Positions 35,270-44,157 of a stretch of DNA of 64,000 nucleotides are shown here, piece after piece. How positions within the stretch are numbered: the stretch's first letter is position 1; every line of letters starts with the position of its first letter. This stretch comes from an uncultured Paracoccaceae bacterium (GTDB lineage Bacteria; Pseudomonadota; Alphaproteobacteria; Rhodobacterales; Rhodobacteraceae): assembly GCA_947493145.1 (NCBI GenBank), contig CANLPZ010000001.1, forward strand, positions 930,001 through 994,000, in the 5' to 3' direction. The notes below the pieces were generated by a model. The model was not told the origin of the DNA. It did no database searches and worked only from the letters and a program-made list of their open reading frames with translations. The position numbers and the translations under genes were made by a program.

Positions 35270-35713
35270 ATGAATAGACGTGAATTTACATTCAGAATGG
35301 CGGCCGTTGCCGCAACACCGGCACTGCCGGTGCCCGCGCTTGCCGCAAACTTTGAACCCTCCAAACGTGCGACGCAAGTGTACCGCTGGGCCGAAGTAAT
35401 TTCGCGAAGCCACAACAAATGTTCCCCCGAAATGTTACAGCGTTTACTGAAAATTGACGGGACAGTCGCGAATGAATTGCAACGTATGTTGCTCGACAAA
35501 GGTGTTATCACCAACGCAGTCAATGGAATTTCGATGGCAACGAAACCATTAAATACCAATTGTGTCCCCAAGCAGGCGTTGAAACCAACCAATATAAATC
35601 AGTCCATTCGCAAAGCTGTGGACGTGGTCGAAAAACACGTGACTATTAATGAATCTGAGGACAATTCGGTTCCCGAAGGGTCCGTTGAACCCGAAGAAAA
35701 GCTTTCCAACTAA
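35270..35713 (+). CDS. Tat-exported protein of unknown function
   Basis: The 147-residue protein has an N-terminal twin-arginine signal (MNRREFTFRMAAVAATPALP, then VPALAA), so it is probably folded before export to the periplasm. The mature part has one helical region (RWAEVISRSHNKCSPEMLQR, with one Cys) and an Asn/Glu-rich C-terminal tail. I do not recognise a domain. The upstream ATG at 35261 is also possible; I prefer 35270 because Tat signals usually start close to the RR motif. No ribosome binding site is clear at either. Base composition looks AT-richer than neighbours. Confidence 0.5.
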   Translation: MNRREFTFRMAAVAATPALPVPALAANFEPSKRATQVYRWAEVISRSHNKCSPEMLQRLLKIDGTVANELQRMLLDKGVITNAVNGISMATKPLNTNCVPKQALKPTNINQSIRKAVDVVEKHVTINESEDNSVPEGSVEPEEKLSN

Positions 35714-35870
35714 GAAATTCTTCTTGAATTCGCGTCGCTGAACCCTCATTTGGGATATGCGACGTTACCACTATCGACCTTCTCTGCTCCTTTCGGCTCA
35801 GTCTTTCGATCTTGCACTGACTAAGCCAGCTTGACGCATACTGTGGTCAAGACAAACTAGGAGAAACACG
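35714..35870. other. Leader region of the cold-shock gene, with an inverted repeat
   Basis: The 157-base gap holds no ORF. CTTGAC at 35830-35835 and GTCAAG at 35846-35851 form an inverted repeat with a 10-base loop, ending eight bases before the AGGAGAA ribosome binding site. Long leaders are usual for csp genes; whether this one is a thermosensitive structure is unknown. Confidence 0.4.
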
Positions 35871-36077
35871 ATGGCTAATGGCACCGTGAAATGGTTCAAC
35901 ACAACTAAAGGCTACGGCTTTATTGCACCTGAAGATGGCGGCAAAGACATTTTTGTCCACATCTCTGCAGTCGAGCGTTCAGGTCTAACAGGTCTTGCTG
36001 ACAACCAAAAAATCACTTTCGATATCGAAGCAGGTCGCGACGGACGCGAGTCTGCCGTGAACATCGAAGCTGTATAA
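35871..36077 (+). CDS. Cold-shock protein CspA family
   Basis: The 68-residue single cold-shock domain reads MANGTVKWFNTTKGYGFIAP and contains the RNP1 motif KGYGFI and the RNP2 motif DIFVHIS. It binds single-stranded RNA and DNA as an RNA chaperone. A very good AGGAGAA lies ahead of the ATG and an intrinsic terminator directly follows, so it is a monocistronic unit. Several paralogues are usual in this order, so the exact cold or stationary-phase role is not assignable. Confidence 0.95.
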   Translation: MANGTVKWFNTTKGYGFIAPEDGGKDIFVHISAVERSGLTGLADNQKITFDIEAGRDGRESAVNIEAV

Positions 36078-36084
36078 TTTTTGA

Positions 36085-36111
36085 GGCAAGGGGGACACCC
36101 CTTGCCTTTTT
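36085..36111 (+). terminator. Intrinsic terminator of the cold-shock gene
   Basis: GGCAAGGGG (36085-36093) pairs with CCCCTTGCC (36098-36106) around a GACA loop and is followed by five T. Confidence 0.92.
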
Positions 36112-36137
36112 CATTGGCCCGTTAGTATCTTTGGACC

Positions 36138-36692
36138 ATGAAACACCTTCTTCTTATTTCTTTAATTACGATTGCAAACACATCTTGCAGCGGTGAACCT
36201 GATCTTTCACAGACACTGGTCGCCCCTGACGGGATGACAGAAGTAGATTTTGCAAAAATCGTACTGAATGAACTTCAAATCCCGTCATTTCAAGAAAACA
36301 GCGAATTCTGCGGTTATATTGCCTTTGATGAAAACGGCGATCTGGTTGCGACACCTGCAACATTGGGACGAGAAAGTTCCTGCCTTGCAGATGACCCTAA
36401 TCCCGACTGGGTCCTAATCGCATCTTACCATACACATGGTGCGTTCGAATATAATACGCCTGCTGAATTTCCATCGACCACGGATATGGAAGGCGACGAA
36501 GAAGAAGGCGTCGACGGTTATATTTCAACGCCTGGTGGTCGGTTTTGGTATGTGGACAGTTCAGAAATGATTGTCAGCCAGCTTTGCAGCGTTGGATGCT
36601 TGACCCAAGACCCCGATTTTGTCGCAGGTCTCGACGGTGATATTCCACTTAGCTTCACCTACAAGGAATTGAAACGGACCGAGATGGAATAG
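36138..36692 (+). CDS. DUF4329 domain protein with JAMM-like motif, exported
   Basis: The 184-residue protein has an N-terminal hydrophobic signal (MKHLLLISLITIANTSCSGE) with a Cys where a lipoprotein would have one, although the box (NTSC) is atypical. The core contains ASYHTHGAFEYNTPAEFPST then TD, that is HxH, 12 residues, then S-x-x-D. This resembles the JAMM metalloprotease motif HxHx7Sx2D with a longer insertion. DUF4329 proteins have been linked to this fold by motif only, to my knowledge. Four further Cys may form disulfides. The likely place is the periplasm or outer membrane. It stands between the csp gene and the convergent dodecin gene. Confidence 0.7.
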   Translation: MKHLLLISLITIANTSCSGEPDLSQTLVAPDGMTEVDFAKIVLNELQIPSFQENSEFCGYIAFDENGDLVATPATLGRESSCLADDPNPDWVLIASYHTHGAFEYNTPAEFPSTTDMEGDEEEGVDGYISTPGGRFWYVDSSEMIVSQLCSVGCLTQDPDFVAGLDGDIPLSFTYKELKRTEME

Positions 36693-36712
36693 CCACCTCG
36701 ATCCGAATTATC

Positions 36713-36916
36713 TTAGTCTTCAAGTACGAAAGTGACTTTCAAAGTTACGCGATATTCGGAAATTTTTCCATCATCGACAGTAACCTTTTGATCCTGAACC
36801 CAAGCGCCAGTGACATTTTTCAGTGTTTTCGTCGCGCGTTTCACGCCAGCTTCGACCGCGTCGTCGAAGGATTTATTTGAACTTGCGATGATTTCAGTTA
36901 CGCGTGCTACAGACAT
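36713..36916 (-). CDS. Dodecin
   Basis: The 67-residue protein reads SVARVTEIIASSNKSFDDAV, then EAGVKRATKTLKNVTGAWVQ, the standard dodecin sequence (short strand, helix, two long strands). Dodecins form hollow dodecamers that bind flavins or, in some species, coenzyme A, probably as storage or scavenging. Trp in GAWVQDQKV is the conserved residue that stacks on the isoalloxazine ring. The gene is solitary. Confidence 0.92.
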   Translation of the reverse strand: MSVARVTEIIASSNKSFDDAVEAGVKRATKTLKNVTGAWVQDQKVTVDDGKISEYRVTLKVTFVLED

Positions 36917-37003
36917 GAGAGACTCCTAAGTTATGTGATGTCCATATCAAACGCGTAAAGCCGCGATTAGGCACGGGGAAAATCCACATAGATTCATCAC
37001 GAT

Positions 37004-37642
37004 TTATCGAAGGGCTTCTATTTGCTCCAACAAAACCGGACCGATGTGCGCGACAATTTTGGCGACCCCATCTGCATTTGGATGAATGCCGTCTGCCTGC
37101 ATAAAGGGCGCGATAGTATTTGGGGTCGCCTCCCCTTCGATCAAACCATCAAAAAATGGTGGGATAAGTCCGGTTCCGAATTCGGATGCAAGACTGGAAT
37201 AGGTTGTGTCAAAAGCCGTTTTATAATCCACGCCATAATTCAATGGCGCACGCATTTCGACCAATGACACAGGAACCGATTTTGATGCGGCGTATTCAAT
37301 GATCCCTTGCAAGTTCGCACGCATCTCGGCCACGGGTAGCCCACGTAACAAATCGTTCCCACCCAAGGCGACCATCAAGAAATCAACATCATCCGTTAAC
37401 GTCCACGCGACACGGGCAAACCCGCCTGCCGTCGTATCACCAGACACGCCGGCGTTGATCATTTTTACATCCACACCGGCGTTAATTAGCCATGCTTCTA
37501 ATTGGGGCACCAAACCATCCGCTTGTTGCAACCCATAGCCTTGGGTCAAACTGTCACCAAGTGCGACCACCACCACTTGATCCGCTGCAACGGGTGATGC
37601 GGAAAGGGTTAAAAGAACTGCTAAGGTTTTCTTGCTCATCAT
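37004..37642 (-). CDS. Periplasmic arylesterase / acyl-CoA thioesterase I-like SGNH hydrolase
   Basis: The 212-residue protein has a signal peptide (MSKKTLAVLLTLSASPVAA) and the four SGNH blocks: VALGDSLTQGYGL (Ser), NAGVSGDTTAGGF (Gly), VALGGNDLLRGL (Asn) and MQADGIHPNADGV (Asp-His). It is of the TesA type, hydrolysing aryl esters and thioesters in the periplasm. It is divergent from an ABC ATPase and FtsX-type permease, the same arrangement as E. coli tesA-ybbA-ybbP. The start is either of two adjacent ATG codons (37642 or 37639). Only about 50 bases separate it from the divergent start. Confidence 0.9.
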   Translation of the reverse strand: MMSKKTLAVLLTLSASPVAADQVVVVALGDSLTQGYGLQQADGLVPQLEAWLINAGVDVKMINAGVSGDTTAGGFARVAWTLTDDVDFLMVALGGNDLLRGLPVAEMRANLQGIIEYAASKSVPVSLVEMRAPLNYGVDYKTAFDTTYSSLASEFGTGLIPPFFDGLIEGEATPNTIAPFMQADGIHPNADGVAKIVAHIGPVLLEQIEALR

Positions 37643-37691
37643 GTCAAAGGCACCATATCTAATTGAACCAATTACTTTTGAAAGATCGTTC

Positions 37692-38372
37692 ATGACCGTC
37701 GCCGCATTTGAATTGTCTCATGTCAATTTAACTCTAACTGGAAACACTGGCCCTGTTGAGATTTTACATGACATCAGCCTGAACATCAAAACTGGTGAAA
37801 CCTTGGGGTTGATCGGTCCGTCGGGTTCTGGGAAATCCTCTTTGCTTATGGTTTTGGGCGGGTTGGAACAAGCTTCATCTGGGCGCGTGACCGCATTGGG
37901 TCAAGAGCTAAGCACGAAAAACGAGGATGAACTGGCCCGTTTCAGGCGCGAAAACCTAAGCGTTGTCTTCCAGTCGTTTCATCTTATTCCAACCATGACA
38001 GCGATTGAAAATGTCGCAGCACCGTTGGAATTGTCCGGCGACGCAGACGCGTTTGAAAAAGCCCGTGCTGAATTAGACGCCGTTGGTCTGTCAGGTCGCA
38101 CGGATCATTACCCGTCGCAAATGTCGGGCGGCGAACAGCAACGCGTTGCACTGGCGCGTGCATCGGTGACACGGCCCAAAATCCTGCTTGCGGACGAACC
38201 GACCGGAAATTTAGACGAAACAAATGGCAACGCGATTATGGATTTGTTGTTTGAACTTCGGGAACAACATGGCTCGACACTTGTCATGGTGACCCATTCG
38301 CACACGCTTTCAGCGCGCTGTGATCACGTCATCCGCCTGCGCGATGGTCGCATTGCGGAAACGGTCGAATGA
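37692..38372 (+). CDS. ABC transporter ATP-binding protein, YbbA/LolD-like
   Basis: The 226-residue ATPase has Walker A GLIGPSGSGKSSLLMVLGGL, Q-loop VFQSFHLIPTMTAIEN, signature QMSGGEQQRVALARASV and Walker B ILLADEPTGNLDE, closest to the MacB/LolD/YbbA group. It drives the large FtsX-type permease encoded next, whose start overlaps its stop by four bases. The start at 37692 (MTVAAFELSHV) is chosen; the frame from 37632 would overlap the divergent esterase coding region. Confidence 0.92.
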   Translation: MTVAAFELSHVNLTLTGNTGPVEILHDISLNIKTGETLGLIGPSGSGKSSLLMVLGGLEQASSGRVTALGQELSTKNEDELARFRRENLSVVFQSFHLIPTMTAIENVAAPLELSGDADAFEKARAELDAVGLSGRTDHYPSQMSGGEQQRVALARASVTRPKILLADEPTGNLDETNGNAIMDLLFELREQHGSTLVMVTHSHTLSARCDHVIRLRDGRIAETVE

Positions 38373-40900
38373 TGCGCAGCGTTGCCTTTCGATTTGCCCT
38401 GCGAGAACTCCGCGCAGGATTGCATGGCTTTCGCATTTTTCTGGCGTGCCTTGCACTTGGCGTCGCGGCCATTGCGGCGGTCGGCACCGTTCGATCAAGC
38501 ATAGAGTCAGGTCTTGCATCGCAAGGCGCAGCCTTGTTGGGGGGCGATGCCGAAATCGAATTAACCTACCGGTTTGCCAACGATGAAGAACGTGATTGGA
38601 TGAACAACAATTCCGATCGTCTTTCGGAAATCGTTGATTTCAGGTCCATGATTGTAACATCGGGCAATGCACCCCAACGCGGTTTGACACAGGTAAAAGC
38701 AGTCGACACCGATTACCCATTGGTCGGAAATGTCGTACTAAATAACACTCTTACCCTTCCCCAAGCGTTGAATGGATCCGAAACGTACCCTGGTCTGGTG
38801 GCGGAAAAATTATTGGTCGATCGGCTCGCTCTCTCCGAAGGTGATATCGTTCGACTTGGTTCCAAGGAATTTGTTCTGACCGCGGTGTTACAGTCCTACC
38901 CCGATAACGGTGGTGGCGGGTTTGCACTTGGGCCGCGTACAATTGTACGTACGCAGGACTTAGAAGGTTCCGGTCTTATCGGTGCGGGCACTTTGTTTTC
39001 GACCAAATACCGGTTGGATTTATCCGACAATACGTCGCTCGCTGATCTTGAAAATCGGGCAAAGATCGACCTGCCGAACAGTGGATTACGCTGGACCGAC
39101 GCCCGCAACGGTGCACCAGGTGTTGCCGATTTCGTTGATCGCGTTGGCGCGTTTTTGATCCTTGTTGGTCTGTCAGGCTTGGCCGTAGGTGGCGTCGGTG
39201 TTTCATCCGCTGTTCGATCTTATTTGAACAAAAAAACCTCCGTCATTGCGACGTTGAAAACCCTTGGTGCCACGCGGCGCACCGTTTTTGCCACGTATTT
39301 TTTTCAGGTTAGCATTTTATCCATTATTGGGGTTGGCTTAGGTCTGGTTCTTGGCGTTCTGTTGCCCTTAGCCGCTGCACCACTTTTGGCGCGCGCGCTG
39401 CCTATTCCAGCAGATTTTTCAATTCATCTACAGCCTTTGTTCGAAGCAGCATGTTACGGGTTTCTTGCTTCCATGCTCTTTACGCTTTGGCCGTTAGCCA
39501 AAACTGAAAACATTAAACCAGCTGCCCTGTTTCGCGGCGCGGCCGAACAGGCACGGTTTTTCCCAAAATGGATATTTCTGGTTCTGACCCTCGCTCTGGC
39601 CGGCGCATTGGTCGGGCTTGCGGCATGGTTTTCAGGGTCTGTCTTTTTGACCCTATGGACAACGGGTGGGATCGCCGCATCTTTAGTTCTGTTAATGTTG
39701 GCGGCCTTGCTGACCCGTTTCTTGGCCAAACACCTAAAATCAACACGCCTGTTCCAAGGGCGTTTGGTCGGACGCACCGCTTTTGCATCAATCGGCGGAC
39801 CACGCGAAGAAGCGATTTCGGTTGTGCTGTCACTCGGTCTGGGGCTCAGCGTTTTGGCCGCGGTCGGCCAAATTGATGGAACGCTACGCAATGCGATTTC
39901 CGGCAACTTGCCTGATGTCGCCCCCAGCTATTTCTTTGTCGACATTCAAAACACGCAGATTGACGGTTTCAAAGACCGTTTGGCAAACGATCCCTCGGTG
40001 AGCAACGTCGAAAGCGCACCGATGTTGCGGGGCATCATTACACAGATAAATGGGCAACCTGCAAAAGACGTCGTGGGCGAGCATTGGGTCTTGGACGGTG
40101 ATCGTGGCATCACATATTCAGCGGAACAGGGCCCAACGACGAACGTTACTGAGGGCGAATGGTGGCCCGCGGATTATAACGGCCCCGCGCTGATCAGTTT
40201 TTCCGCAGAAGAAGGCGCCGAAATGGGTTTGAAAATCGGTGATGTTTTGACGCTGAATATTCTTGGGCGCGACATTTCTGGTGAAATCGCAAATTTCCGA
40301 ACTGTTGATTTTTCAACGGCCGGCATTGGCTTCATCCTGTCCATGAACCCAAGTGCGCTGGCAGGCGCTCCGCATACTTTCATTTCGACGGTTTATGCCG
40401 ACGAAAGCAGCGAAGCCAAAATTCTTAACGATTTAGCGACGGCCTATCCAAATATTACAGCGATCCGTGTGCGCGATGCCATAGACCGCGCAGCAGCGCT
40501 GCTGGCAAGCTTAGCCTCTGCCACATCCTATGGGGCCTTGGCGACGTTGCTGACAGGGTTTTTGGTACTCATCGGCGCGTCTGCCGCGGGCCAAGACGCA
40601 CGGATTTACGAAGCTGCCGTCCTGAAATCGATCGGTGCCTCTCGACGTAAAATTCTTCTTAGCTTCGCCTTGCGCGGCGCCATTGTAGGGTTCGCAGCCG
40701 GCGTAGTTGCAATCGCCGCGGGACTGGCTGGCGGATGGGCCGTCAGCACCTACATATTTGATACGGACTTCACCCCGATTTGGTCGTCAGCAGCATTGAT
40801 CATTGGCAGTGGTGTATTCGCTTCAATCGCGGCGACGCTCGCCTTTGCTTGGCGCCCAATTATGGCAAAACCATCCACGGTCTTACGAAATTCCGAATAG
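38369..40900 (+). CDS. FtsX-like permease, YbbP-type ABC transporter subunit
   Basis: The 843-residue protein has about ten transmembrane segments. One N-terminal helix is followed by a periplasmic MacB-like domain (about residues 45-235), a four-helix FtsX core (about 250-430 and near 460), a second periplasmic domain (about 510-685) and a second FtsX core. This duplicated organisation is that of YbbP/COG3127. These act as mechanotransmission or lipid/lipoprotein-type transporters; the substrate is not known, and esterase linkage hints at a lipid-like compound. It is coupled to the ATPase and ends five bases before the convergent MATE gene. Confidence 0.9.
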   Translation: MMRSVAFRFALRELRAGLHGFRIFLACLALGVAAIAAVGTVRSSIESGLASQGAALLGGDAEIELTYRFANDEERDWMNNNSDRLSEIVDFRSMIVTSGNAPQRGLTQVKAVDTDYPLVGNVVLNNTLTLPQALNGSETYPGLVAEKLLVDRLALSEGDIVRLGSKEFVLTAVLQSYPDNGGGGFALGPRTIVRTQDLEGSGLIGAGTLFSTKYRLDLSDNTSLADLENRAKIDLPNSGLRWTDARNGAPGVADFVDRVGAFLILVGLSGLAVGGVGVSSAVRSYLNKKTSVIATLKTLGATRRTVFATYFFQVSILSIIGVGLGLVLGVLLPLAAAPLLARALPIPADFSIHLQPLFEAACYGFLASMLFTLWPLAKTENIKPAALFRGAAEQARFFPKWIFLVLTLALAGALVGLAAWFSGSVFLTLWTTGGIAASLVLLMLAALLTRFLAKHLKSTRLFQGRLVGRTAFASIGGPREEAISVVLSLGLGLSVLAAVGQIDGTLRNAISGNLPDVAPSYFFVDIQNTQIDGFKDRLANDPSVSNVESAPMLRGIITQINGQPAKDVVGEHWVLDGDRGITYSAEQGPTTNVTEGEWWPADYNGPALISFSAEEGAEMGLKIGDVLTLNILGRDISGEIANFRTVDFSTAGIGFILSMNPSALAGAPHTFISTVYADESSEAKILNDLATAYPNITAIRVRDAIDRAAALLASLASATSYGALATLLTGFLVLIGASAAGQDARIYEAAVLKSIGASRRKILLSFALRGAIVGFAAGVVAIAAGLAGGWAVSTYIFDTDFTPIWSSAALIIGSGVFASIAATLAFAWRPIMAKPSTVLRNSE

Positions 40901-40904
40901 CTAT

Positions 40905-42302
40905 TTAACGGCGGAAATGAAACAAATGCATCAAGCGACTTTGTCGTTGAAATGGGGCATGGGTAACATTTTTTGCTTCTGTAACGTTCATCACCCGCAA
41001 CGCCAAAACAAATGCAATCGCTGCAAAGATCACACCGCCAAACGCCTGCCCAATCAGCACGCCTTTTGCGCCAAACAAAAGCACACCGAAATAGACAAAT
41101 GGAATGGTTCCTAATGTATGCCGTCCCCAGTTTAACCACGTTGAATAAAAGGGGTGGCCAAGGTTGTTGAACGCTGCATTTGCCACAAACATCACACCAT
41201 TGAAAAAATAGGCCAAAGCCAAAGGCCCGCAGAACAAAAAGATCAAATCGCGCGTCAACATATCTTGGACGTTGAAAAGCGCGATAATCGGTTCTCGAAG
41301 TGCAATTAATACAAGTGTCATCAAACAAACAACGACCAAGACGAAGAGCACGGCTTCGCGGAATGCCGCGCGGACACGATCATTCTGACCTGAACCAAAG
41401 TTCTGACCAATTATTGGACCAATCGCGCCAGATAATGCGAAAATCACGCCAAACGCGACGGGCGTTAAACGGCCGATTATAGCCATACCCGCAACCGCAG
41501 CTTCGCCAAATTGCGCCATAGATCGGGTGACATAAGCCGACCCAATTGGCGTTGCGAACTGTGTTAAAATCGCAGGGAATGCAATCGCCAACAAAGCAGG
41601 AAAATCGCTTTGGAACTCTTTCACCGTCGGTTTGTCTAAACCACCATAATGGCGGTAAACTGGGATGATTGCAGCGGCGGCCATCGAAAGACGCGCTGCG
41701 ACACTTGCCATCGCAGCACCTGCCAGATCAAGATTAAGTCCAAAGATCAAAATTGGGTCAAGGACCGCATTTACAATGCCACCAACCACCGTCGCCATCA
41801 TCGCGCGACGGGCATCGCCATGCGCACGCAAAATTGCACTGCCGATCATCCCGACAACCAGAAATGGGAGGCTCGGCACAATAATCGAAAGATATTGAAC
41901 GGAAAAATCCAGTGTGGCACCGGACGCACCCATTAACGTTGCGAGATAAGCAAGGTTAAACCAAACCACAGCCGCAAATAGCGCCCCGAAGACCACACCA
42001 TAAAACAACGCTGTCGCAGCGCGTCTGCGGGCCTTGTGCCCATCTCCTTCGCCCAAAGCTTGTGCAACCAAAGCGCCCGCAGAAATGGACATGCCAATGC
42101 CAAACGAAGAGGTAAAAAATAAAATGGCGCCAGCGTATCCAACCGCCGCCGCTAATTCATCACGGCCCAACCAAGAAATAAAAATCATATCGACTAAATC
42201 GACGACAAATATTGCCATCAATCCGATCGACGCTGTCAATGACATCACAGTCACATGGCGCAATAGGCTTCCTGTTAGAAACTTTGCTTGATCTTGCGCC
42301 AA
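40905..42302 (-). CDS. MATE family efflux transporter
   Basis: The 465-residue protein has 12 transmembrane segments in two similar halves. The first half reads MSLTASIGLMAIFVVDLVDM and SFGIGMSISAGALVAQALGE, the second GVIFALSGAIGPIIGQNFGS; these are the MATE pattern GxxxxxxxxxxGQxxG-like loops. It exports cationic drugs or metabolites in exchange for Na+ or H+. Its 3' end abuts the ybbP-like gene. gltX lies upstream on the same strand, 12 bases away. Confidence 0.9.
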   Translation of the reverse strand: MAQDQAKFLTGSLLRHVTVMSLTASIGLMAIFVVDLVDMIFISWLGRDELAAAVGYAGAILFFTSSFGIGMSISAGALVAQALGEGDGHKARRRAATALFYGVVFGALFAAVVWFNLAYLATLMGASGATLDFSVQYLSIIVPSLPFLVVGMIGSAILRAHGDARRAMMATVVGGIVNAVLDPILIFGLNLDLAGAAMASVAARLSMAAAAIIPVYRHYGGLDKPTVKEFQSDFPALLAIAFPAILTQFATPIGSAYVTRSMAQFGEAAVAGMAIIGRLTPVAFGVIFALSGAIGPIIGQNFGSGQNDRVRAAFREAVLFVLVVVCLMTLVLIALREPIIALFNVQDMLTRDLIFLFCGPLALAYFFNGVMFVANAAFNNLGHPFYSTWLNWGRHTLGTIPFVYFGVLLFGAKGVLIGQAFGGVIFAAIAFVLALRVMNVTEAKNVTHAPFQRQSRLMHLFHFRR

Positions 42303-42314
42303 TGTTCGCTCCGT

Positions 42315-43631
42315 TTAACGTTTCACCTTTTGCAACAAAGGCATTAGTGATCCCATGTCTGGTCCACGCTCTTGGCCGGTAACGGCCTTGCGTAAAGGCA
42401 TGAACAATCCTTTACCTTTGCGGCCTGTTGCCTCTTTCACTGCTGTGGTCCAATTTTTCCATGTTTCGCCATCAAATGGGGCATCTGGCAACATGGTCAT
42501 CGCGGTTTCAACAAAATCTTTGTCTTCGTCCGCGATCACTGGCTCAGCACCGTTTACGCATAGATCCCACCACGGACCGATGTCGGCACGCGTTGTGATA
42601 TTTTCCCGCACAACATTCCAAAATTCTTCGGCCTTGTCAGCAGGCACACCCAACGCAGACATATCTTCGGCGATAGCAGACAAAGGTTGCTCCGCCAACA
42701 AACGCGCTGTGAGTGGGAAAAGATCGTTTACATCGAATTTGGTTGGTGCAGTCCCGAATTTCGAAATGTCAAAACCATCGATCAATTCGGACATCTCGCT
42801 GCGCAACTCGACGGGATCGGACGCGCCAAGTCGCGCCAATAGCGACAGCAACGCCAAGGGTTCCACACCCTGTTCACGCAGGTCTTTGAGCGCCAATGTT
42901 CCAAGCCGTTTCGACAATGCTTCCCCTTGCGGCCCAGTCAAAAGCGAATGATGTGCAAACGCGGGGACTTTGCCGTCCAACGCTTCGATCATTTGGATTT
43001 GCGTCGCAGTGTTGGTTACATGATCAGAACCGCGCACAACATTGGTGACCCCCATTTCGGTGTCATCAACAACGGATGCAAGCGTGTACAAAAACTGGCC
43101 GTCTCCGCGGATCAAAACAGGATCAGAAACAGACGCCGCATCAATTGAAATGTCACCCAAAATACCGTCGGTCCAATTGATCCGTTCTTGATCCAATTTG
43201 AACCGCCAATGTCCAGCGCGTTCGGCACGCAACGCGTCCTTTTCCGCATCAGACAAATCCAGCGCAGCACGGTCGTAAACGGGTGGCTTGCCCATATTCA
43301 ACTGTTTCTTGCGCTTCAAATCCAATTCGGTTGGCGTTTCGAAACATTCATAAAACCGGCCAATTCCGCGCAGCTTGTCCGCCGCGTCATGATAAAGATC
43401 CAACCGTTCTGATTGGCGTTCAATCCGGTCCCATGACAGGCCAAGCCATTCCAGATCGCGTTTGATCCCATCGACATATTCTTCCTTTGACCGTTCAGGA
43501 TCTGTATCGTCGATACGCAAGATAAAAGTCCCGCCAGTTTTCTGCGCGATCAGGTAATTCATCAGCGCAGTGCGCAGGTTACCAATGTGCAAATAGCCTG
43601 TCGGCGATGGGGCAAAACGGGTCGTGGTCAT
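42315..43631 (-). CDS. gltX: Glutamate--tRNA ligase (short form)
   Basis: The 438-residue class I synthetase has the HIGH motif in FAPSPTGYLHIGNLRTALMN and a KMSKS equivalent EALSKRLGTLALKD. It starts directly with the Rossmann domain. It is shorter than the standard 465-residue GltX; two GltX copies are usual in this order, one of which may charge a subset of tRNA-Glu or misacylate tRNA-Gln. The second copy is not in this window, so I cannot say which is which. Preceding ATG context has AGGAGAAT. Confidence 0.93.
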   Translation of the reverse strand: MTTTRFAPSPTGYLHIGNLRTALMNYLIAQKTGGTFILRIDDTDPERSKEEYVDGIKRDLEWLGLSWDRIERQSERLDLYHDAADKLRGIGRFYECFETPTELDLKRKKQLNMGKPPVYDRAALDLSDAEKDALRAERAGHWRFKLDQERINWTDGILGDISIDAASVSDPVLIRGDGQFLYTLASVVDDTEMGVTNVVRGSDHVTNTATQIQMIEALDGKVPAFAHHSLLTGPQGEALSKRLGTLALKDLREQGVEPLALLSLLARLGASDPVELRSEMSELIDGFDISKFGTAPTKFDVNDLFPLTARLLAEQPLSAIAEDMSALGVPADKAEEFWNVVRENITTRADIGPWWDLCVNGAEPVIADEDKDFVETAMTMLPDAPFDGETWKNWTTAVKEATGRKGKGLFMPLRKAVTGQERGPDMGSLMPLLQKVKR

Positions 43632-43699
43632 TTAGGATTCTCCTGTTACCTGTCCCTTTTCACACCCCGATAGAATTGTCCAGTTTTGCGACATCATCG

Positions 43700-44128
43700 C
43701 TAGCTCGGCTTAACGGGCCAACGGCTGTCTAAATCATCCAGCCCAGCCCGAATTATCTCGCGCAATACGTCCGTATCCACATCCGCCAGTTTGTTGATGT
43801 ACAAACAAGCCTTGCCCAATTTGTGTTTGCCTAATCGATCCAGCATATGACCGAATTCTTGGTAACCTGGCATGATATACAGCGACAAATTTGATTTTCG
43901 TGGGCTAAATCCCGTGGCGCACATGTCGCCCTCTCGCCCACTGTCATAAACATAGTGGTAACTGCCATAGCCAACGATCGTCGGTCCCCACATTCGCGGT
44001 TTAAACCCGCTCACCTCGCGGAATATGCGGTCCAATTCGATCGCATCCGCTTTGCGTGTTGGATGTTCGACATTGGCGATAAAGTCAGTGACGCTGACAT
44101 CCGTTGGTTGGGTTTTATTGTCCGCCAT
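43700..44128 (-). CDS. DUF1801 domain protein
   Basis: The 142-residue protein shows the YdhG-like DUF1801 pattern: DFIANVEHPTRKADAIELDR, then GFKPRMWGPTIVGYGSYHYV and SLYIMPGYQEFGHMLDRLGK. It is cytoplasmic, with no signal peptide. No biochemical role is established to my knowledge. It lies between gltX and nadE on the same strand with gaps of 68 and 29 bases. Confidence 0.88.
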   Translation of the reverse strand: MADNKTQPTDVSVTDFIANVEHPTRKADAIELDRIFREVSGFKPRMWGPTIVGYGSYHYVYDSGREGDMCATGFSPRKSNLSLYIMPGYQEFGHMLDRLGKHKLGKACLYINKLADVDTDVLREIIRAGLDDLDSRWPVKPS

Positions 44129-44157
44129 AACATTGGTCCCCTTTCGGTTTACCGCTG

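Noticed and set aside
35831..35859. TTGACG as a -35 box for the cold-shock gene
   Set aside because: With 17-base spacing the -10 box would fall on AAACTA, touching the ribosome binding site and leaving no leader. The true promoter is probably further upstream.
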